Shown here: one piece after another, positions 5,837 to 9,196 of the stretch | Numbering within the stretch: the first letter of the stretch is position 1 | How the letters are laid out: each line of letters begins with the position of its first letter | DNA from: Clostridia bacterium | GTDB lineage: Bacteria; Bacillota; Clostridia; Oscillospirales; UBA644 | Assembly: GCA_017424085.1 (NCBI GenBank) | Contig: JAFPBP010000303.1 | Location: forward strand, 1 to 9,196 | DNA: 9,196 nt | Direction of reading: 5' to 3' | Position numbers and translations under genes: made by a program | Notes under the pieces: model-generated | What the model saw: only the letters and a program-made list of their open reading frames with translations | Database searches by the model: none | What the model was told of the DNA's origin: nothing

Positions 5837-7208
5837 TCAAACCATTGTTTCCTATCGCATCGAGCACGACACCATGGGAGAGGTGCGCGTCCCAAGCAAC
5901 CGTTTTTGGGGCGCACAGACCCAACGCAGTCTGGAGAACTTCCCCATCGGAATTGAGACCATGCCCCGAGAGATCATCCGCGCCTTCGGCATTCTGAAGA
6001 AGGCGGCGGCGCTGGCGAATCTCCGTTTGGGAACCTTGGACCAAGACCGTGCCACCCGCATCGCCGCCATCTGTGACCGCATTCTTGCGGGCGAGCTGGA
6101 CGGAGAATTCCCGCTGTCGGTCTGGCAGACGGGAAGCGGAACCCAAAGCAATATGAACGCCAACGAGGTCATTGCGGGAATGGCGAACCGTCAAGGCGGA
6201 GCCGTCATCCATCCCAACGACCACGTTAACCGCTCCCAATCCTCCAACGATACCTTCCCCACCGCCATGCACATTGCGGCGGTGACGGGAATCGAAACCC
6301 GCCTGTTACCCGCGCTGGAGCGGATGATCGGAACCCTGCGGGACAAGGAGCGGGAGCACGAGGGCATCCTCAAAAGCGGCAGAACCCACCTCATGGACGC
6401 CACCCCCATTGCCTTTTCTCAGGAGATCTCCGCTTGGAGAAGCATGCTGGAGCACGATCGGGACATGATCTGCGCCACCCTTCCTCCCCTGCGGGAGCTT
6501 GCGCTGGGCGGAACGGCGGTGGGAACGGGAATCAACGCCCCCAAGGAATTCGGAGCGCTGGCGGCGGAAGAGATCTCCGCATTGACGGGAACGAAATTCG
6601 TCTCGGCGGACAACAAATTCCACAGCCTCACCTCCAAGGACGCTCTGGTCTTTTCCCACGGTGCCTTCAAGGCGCTGGCGGCAGATCTGATGAAGATTGC
6701 AAACGACGTGCGCTGGCTGGCATCGGGACCCCGTTGCGGCTTGGGCGAGATCGCCATTCCCGAAAACGAGCCGGGAAGCTCCATCATGCCGGGGAAGGTC
6801 AATCCCACCCAATGCGAGGCGGTGACCATGATCGCCGTTCAGGTCATGGGAAACGACGTTTCCGTGGGCATGGCGGCAAGCCAAGGCAACTTCCAGCTGA
6901 ACGTATTCATGCCCGTTCTGATCTATAATTACCTTCAATCCCTCACCCTTCTCGCCGACGGCATGGAATCCTTCCGACTCCGTTGCCTCAGCGGCATGAC
7001 CGCAAAGAGGGAAGCCATGCAGAGCAATCTGGATCGGTCGCTGATGCTGGCAACGGCGCTGAATCCCCACGTGGGATACGAAAACGCCGCAAGGGTGGTC
7101 AAGACCGCCTACGCCGAAAACATCACCCTGAAGCAGGCGGCGGCAAAGCTGGGCATCATGGACGAAGAGACCTTCGACCGTTGCATCGACCCGAAAAATA
7201 TGATATGA
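5829..7208 (+). CDS. fumC: Fumarate hydratase, class II
   Basis: Cytoplasmic, iron-independent, homotetrameric enzyme interconverting fumarate and L-malate. From the chosen start it has 459 residues, close to E. coli FumC (467), and closely resembles it throughout. Visible motifs (this numbering): WGAQTQRSLE near the N-terminus; TGSGTQSNMNANE (about 101-113); HPNDHVNRSQSSNDTFPT (128-145), where E. coli has HPNDDVN; GRTHLMDATP (184-193) with the catalytic-site H187; and GSSIMPGKVNPTQCEA (316-331), the mobile serine loop with S317 and S318. The fumarase-type phrases GSGT, THLMDAT and KVNPTQCE argue against aspartase or argininosuccinate lyase. The ATG at 5829 overlaps the upstream stop by 8 bases, so translation is probably coupled; an ATG at 5817 would add four residues. 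It is the last gene of the unit. In an anaerobe it may serve a branched or reductive TCA route, which is inference. Confidence 0.95.
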   Translation: MTDQTIVSYRIEHDTMGEVRVPSNRFWGAQTQRSLENFPIGIETMPREIIRAFGILKKAAALANLRLGTLDQDRATRIAAICDRILAGELDGEFPLSVWQTGSGTQSNMNANEVIAGMANRQGGAVIHPNDHVNRSQSSNDTFPTAMHIAAVTGIETRLLPALERMIGTLRDKEREHEGILKSGRTHLMDATPIAFSQEISAWRSMLEHDRDMICATLPPLRELALGGTAVGTGINAPKEFGALAAEEISALTGTKFVSADNKFHSLTSKDALVFSHGAFKALAADLMKIANDVRWLASGPRCGLGEIAIPENEPGSSIMPGKVNPTQCEAVTMIAVQVMGNDVSVGMAASQGNFQLNVFMPVLIYNYLQSLTLLADGMESFRLRCLSGMTAKREAMQSNLDRSLMLATALNPHVGYENAARVVKTAYAENITLKQAAAKLGIMDEETFDRCIDPKNMI

Positions 7209-7212
7209 TCCG

Positions 7213-7246
7213 ACGGGACCCGCCATGGCGTGCAGGTCCCGTTTTT
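7213..7246 (+). terminator. Strong intrinsic terminator after fumC
   Basis: ACGGGACC (7213-7220) pairs with GGTCCCGT (7235-7242) in an 8-bp stem; the loop contains the palindrome CGCCATGGCG (7221-7230), which may extend the fold. TTTTT follows at 7242-7246 and TTTT at 7250-7253. It lies 4 bases past the fumC stop and closes the yfbR-yfhO-fumC unit. Confidence 0.9.
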
Positions 7247-7252
7247 GCGTTT

Positions 7253-7315
7253 TATGACTCATTTTTTAGGGAATGCACATAGATCTGTAACATTTTCATG
7301 GTACAATGAGTCATA
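7253..7315. repeat. Pair of matching palindromes, ATGACTCAT and ATGAGTCAT
   Basis: ATGACTCAT at 7254-7262 and ATGAGTCAT at 7306-7314 are each self-complementary apart from the central base, and are exact reverse complements of each other. With one flanking base on each side the match is 11 bases (T-ATGACTCAT-T versus A-ATGAGTCAT-A). Their starts are 52 bases apart, about five helical turns. The second begins at the last two bases of a -10-like box (TACAAT, 7302-7307), where a repressor would block RNA polymerase. This fits a two-site operator, but no binding protein can be named. Confidence 0.4.
7299..7307 (+). promoter_or_regulatory. Possible upstream promoter (extended -10)
   Basis: TG at 7299-7300 followed by TACAAT at 7302-7307 makes an extended -10 differing from TATAAT by one base. 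No recognisable -35 lies 17 bases upstream. Transcription from it would start near 7314 and give a leader of roughly 90 bases to the response regulator gene. Confidence 0.4.
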
Positions 7316-7324
7316 TTATGCAGA

Positions 7325-7369
7325 ACCTTAAAGAAATCTTAAACCGTCCCCCTCTTTCATCTTAATCCG
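7325..7369 (+). repeat. CTTAA direct repeats upstream of the response regulator
   Basis: CTTAA occurs at 7327-7331, 7338-7342 and 7361-7365, i.e. at 11- and 23-base steps, so all lie near one face of the helix. The last two extend to ATCTTAAACCG (7336-7346) and ATCTTAATCCG (7359-7369), 10 of 11 identical. OmpR/PhoB-family regulators characteristically bind direct repeats spaced by about 11 bases, so this is a plausible autoregulatory site for the downstream regulator. There is no direct evidence for binding. Confidence 0.45.
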
Positions 7370-7374
7370 AGCCG

Positions 7375-7383
7375 TGGTATAAT
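7375..7383 (+). promoter_or_regulatory. Promoter (extended -10) for the two-component operon
   Basis: TATAAT at 7378-7383 is preceded by TG at 7375-7376, an extended -10. The position 17 bases upstream (TTTCAT, 7355-7360) is a poor -35, typical of extended -10 or activator-dependent promoters. The predicted start near 7390 falls at the first base of the GGAGG ribosome binding site (7390-7394), leaving a leader of only about 12 bases. Confidence 0.7.
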
Positions 7384-7401
7384 AACCTCGGAGGCGAAAT
7401 T

Positions 7402-8100
7402 ATGAACCGTATTTTAGTTTGCGACGACGAAAAGGATATCGTATCCGCGCTGACCATCTATCTGTCCGCAGAAGGATTCGAGGTGGTTCCCGCCCACACG
7501 GGCAAGGAGGCGCTGAAAATTCTGGAAACCGAGGAGATCGATCTGATCCTCATGGACGTGATGATGCCCGAGATCGACGGGTTATCCGCCACGGTGAAGA
7601 TCCGTCAGACCTCAAACCTGCCCATTCTTCTGCTGACCGCAAAAAGCGAGGACACGGACAAGGTTCTGGGGCTGAATCTGGGGGCGGACGATTACATCAC
7701 CAAGCCCTTCAACCCCATCGAGCTGATTGCCCGCGTGCGCTCCCATCTGCGCCGCTACAAAACTCTGGGCGGATCTCTGCCCGCAGAGTCAACCTACGTT
7801 TGCGGCGGAATTGAAGCGGACGATCGGGAGAAGCGGGTGACGGTGGACGGATGCGAGGTCTCCCTCACGCCCACGGAATACGAGATCCTGCTTCTTCTGC
7901 TCCGCCACCCCGGACAGGTCTTCTCGCCCAAGGAGATCTACCGCCGCGTGTGGAAGGGCGATCCCTTCGGCGCCGAGGGAACGGTTGCGGTTCATATCAG
8001 ACACCTCCGCGAAAAAATCGAGATCAATCCCGCCGAGCCCCGCTACATCAAGGTGGTCTGGGCGCAGGGATACAAGATGGAACGGGGGAACCGCACGTGA
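7402..8100 (+). CDS. OmpR/PhoB-family response regulator
   Basis: A 232-residue two-domain transcription regulator of a two-component system. Receiver domain (about 1-118): acidic pocket D8-D9, phosphoacceptor D52 in LMDVMMPEIDG, T79 in LLLTAKSED, and K101 in the YITKPF phrase, all intact. C-terminal winged-helix domain (about 130-228): LTPTEYEILLLLLRHPGQVFS (from 155) and the recognition-helix phrase TVAVHIRHLREKIE (194-207), ending with WAQGYKM in the wing. It resembles the VanR/PhoP-like regulators common in Clostridia, but its targets are unknown. GGAGG (7390-7394) 7 bases before the ATG sets the start. Its TGA overlaps the GTG of the next gene (8097-8100), the usual arrangement for a regulator and its cognate kinase. 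Upstream CTTAA repeats suggest possible autoregulation. Confidence 0.95.
   Translation: MNRILVCDDEKDIVSALTIYLSAEGFEVVPAHTGKEALKILETEEIDLILMDVMMPEIDGLSATVKIRQTSNLPILLLTAKSEDTDKVLGLNLGADDYITKPFNPIELIARVRSHLRRYKTLGGSLPAESTYVCGGIEADDREKRVTVDGCEVSLTPTEYEILLLLLRHPGQVFSPKEIYRRVWKGDPFGAEGTVAVHIRHLREKIEINPAEPRYIKVVWAQGYKMERGNRT
8084..8089 (+). promoter_or_regulatory. Ribosome binding site for the GTG-started sensor gene
   Basis: GGGGGA lies 7 bases before the GTG at 8097, inside the end of the response regulator gene. No ATG lies near it in this frame; the first in-frame ATG is 36 bases downstream, inside the first membrane segment, and lacks a ribosome binding site. Confidence 0.65.
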
Positions 8101-9196
8101 CAAAACCAATACTGAAAGCAATTCTCTTTCTTATGACCGCCCTTTGCCTGCTCTGCACGCTGATCGCAGGCGCTCTGACCATTCTTCCCGAGGGACTTCG
8201 GCTGTACGATTACAGCGAGGAAATGCAAAAGGAGATATTCCTTTCCCGCACCATCCGAAACAACATCATGGACGTTTACGTAGACTTTCCCCACCATACG
8301 CCCGCATCGGACCCTAATTTTCGCTATACCATCATCGATGAAAGCGGCGCCGTGCTTCACGACGGCGGAAACACCCAATACACACAAACCTGGTACGAAT
8401 ACGTCTGGCAAGAGGGGAAACACTCTTATAACGAACTGATCAGCGAGGAAGATCTGGCGTACTTTGATTTCTACGAGATCCCCGAGGGGACAAAGCCCCG
8501 TCTGACTATTTCGGGCGGATACGCCCTTTCCCCCGATCCCCAAGGAACCCTGTATTGGCTGGAGCAGTCCTGCGAGACGATCGTAAATTACCGCACCGCA
8601 TTTCCCGCGATCACCGTGATCGGCGGGCTTGTGACGGTGCTTCTGACCGTTCTTCTCTGCACCGTAACGGGAAAACGGGAGGAAAACGGCACCGTGATCC
8701 TGCGGGGATTCCACCGCGTGCCCGCCGATCTGTTCCTCCTGTCGCTTGTCGCCCTGGGCGCGGGTGCGGTGGTGCTGATCGTGCTTCTGATCGATCTGTT
8801 TTGGCAGGAAGGAACCCTCCTTCTTTCGGCGTGGGGCGTGGGGATCCTGTGCTTTCTCCTGTGCTCCCTGCTTCTTTGGCTGATCACATCCCTGTCGGTC
8901 CGCATCAAGGCGGGAGGATTGCTGCGAAAAACGCTGGTGGGGCGCATTATTCTGTTGATTGCGGGGCTGTTTCGACACCTTTTGAATCTGCTCAAAAAGA
9001 TCCCCACCGTCGCCACCGTTGCGGTCTGCGCTGGATTTTTGGCGGGATGCAATATCCTTTTGGGAATTCTCTCCCACGATCTTGCAATTCTCTTCTTCCT
9101 CACGCTGGAATCCTTCGTTGGATTTTTCGCCGCCGTGACCATCGCACTCATGTGCCGTCCCCTGCAAAAGCAGGCGAAATCTCTGGCAAACGGCAA
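8097..9196 (+). CDS. Sensor histidine kinase, N-terminal sensor/membrane part (cut by window edge)
   Basis: An open frame from a GTG at 8097 (overlapping the regulator's stop as GTGA) runs 366 codons to the right edge without a stop. Segments seen: membrane helix about 4-27; a polar, presumably external region about 28-168 rich in Tyr, Asp and Glu; then membrane segments about 169-191, 212-236, 241-263, 304-326 and 329-352. The stretch at 266-302 is basic and amphipathic and may be a further segment. The last residues, RPLQKQAKSLANG, look like the linker (often LAxG) before the dimerisation/phosphoacceptor helix in clostridial kinases of this type. The H-box and ATPase domain would lie beyond the edge, so the kinase assignment rests on position after the regulator and on this architecture. 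At least six membrane segments is more than the two of a simple VanS/PhoR-type sensor. The signal is unknown. Confidence 0.85.
   Translation, partial: MTKPILKAILFLMTALCLLCTLIAGALTILPEGLRLYDYSEEMQKEIFLSRTIRNNIMDVYVDFPHHTPASDPNFRYTIIDESGAVLHDGGNTQYTQTWYEYVWQEGKHSYNELISEEDLAYFDFYEIPEGTKPRLTISGGYALSPDPQGTLYWLEQSCETIVNYRTAFPAITVIGGLVTVLLTVLLCTVTGKREENGTVILRGFHRVPADLFLLSLVALGAGAVVLIVLLIDLFWQEGTLLLSAWGVGILCFLLCSLLLWLITSLSVRIKAGGLLRKTLVGRIILLIAGLFRHLLNLLKKIPTVATVAVCAGFLAGCNILLGILSHDLAILFFLTLESFVGFFAAVTIALMCRPLQKQAKSLANG

Noticed and set aside
7221..7230. CGCCATGGCG perfect palindrome as an operator
   Set aside because: It sits in the loop of the fumC terminator hairpin and is most simply part of that fold.
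6306..7262. 318-codon minus-strand open frame opposite fumC
   Set aside because: Opposite a full-length, motif-complete fumarase and running through its terminator; no own ribosome binding site or domain seen.
7254..7262. ATGACTCAT as a GCN4/AP-1-like site
   Set aside because: That transcription factor family is eukaryotic; the match is a coincidence of a short palindrome and all other evidence is bacterial. The repeat is kept only as a bacterial operator candidate.
8043..9167. 374-codon minus-strand open frame at the right end
   Set aside because: The plus strand here carries the GTG-started sensor gene, overlapping the regulator stop in standard two-component fashion and showing clear membrane segments; the minus-strand product is a charged, low-complexity sequence.

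Overview
The window looks like a chromosomal segment from a spore-forming, anaerobic-type member of the Clostridia (Firmicutes/Bacillota), most likely near the Oscillospiraceae or related gut lineages. The evidence is a CotF-like spore coat protein, strong GGAGG-type ribosome binding sites, a consensus sigma-A promoter, the long (about 390 aa) clostridial form of ribose-phosphate pyrophosphokinase, a YfhO-type cell-envelope glycosyltransferase and an OmpR-family two-component pair. Taxonomy is inferred from gene content only. I see no insertion sequence, phage gene, CRISPR array, tRNA or rRNA; it reads as ordinary core or near-core genome.

Layout. Bases 2-70 are the last 22 codons of an unidentified plus-strand gene, which converges on the minus-strand coat gene (132-584) across a perfect 11-bp hairpin. 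Bases 585-744 form a divergent control region with a perfect TTGACA-N17-TATAAT promoter driving a 97-aa conserved-looking protein of unknown function (745-1038). After a terminator comes the monocistronic PRPP synthase gene (1158-2333), closed by a very strong terminator. A tightly packed three-gene unit follows, each gene overlapping the next by a few bases: a YfbR-type 5'-deoxynucleotidase (2454-3038), a YfhO-family membrane glycosyltransferase with an unusual acidic C-terminal tail (3035-5836) and class II fumarase (5829-7208), ending at another strong terminator. A 193-base regulatory region (7209-7401) carries two extended -10 elements, a pair of matching palindromes and CTTAA direct repeats. 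It precedes an OmpR-type response regulator (7402-8100) whose stop codon overlaps the GTG start of a multi-membrane-segment sensor protein, almost certainly its histidine kinase, which runs off the right edge.

How the genes relate. Prs makes PRPP for nucleotide synthesis and YfbR dephosphorylates deoxynucleoside monophosphates, so both are nucleotide-pool genes, but a terminator separates them. YfbR, YfhO and FumC are apparently co-transcribed and translationally coupled although their known roles (nucleotide salvage, envelope polymer glycosylation, fumarate/malate interconversion) do not form an obvious pathway. The two-component system has its own promoter; its signal and targets cannot be read from the window. 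I did not find a convincing undescribed system. The best leads are the palindrome and direct-repeat architecture upstream of the two-component genes, the complete di-iron ligand set plus cysteine cluster in the coat protein, the acidic tail on YfhO, and the 97-aa protein behind a consensus promoter.
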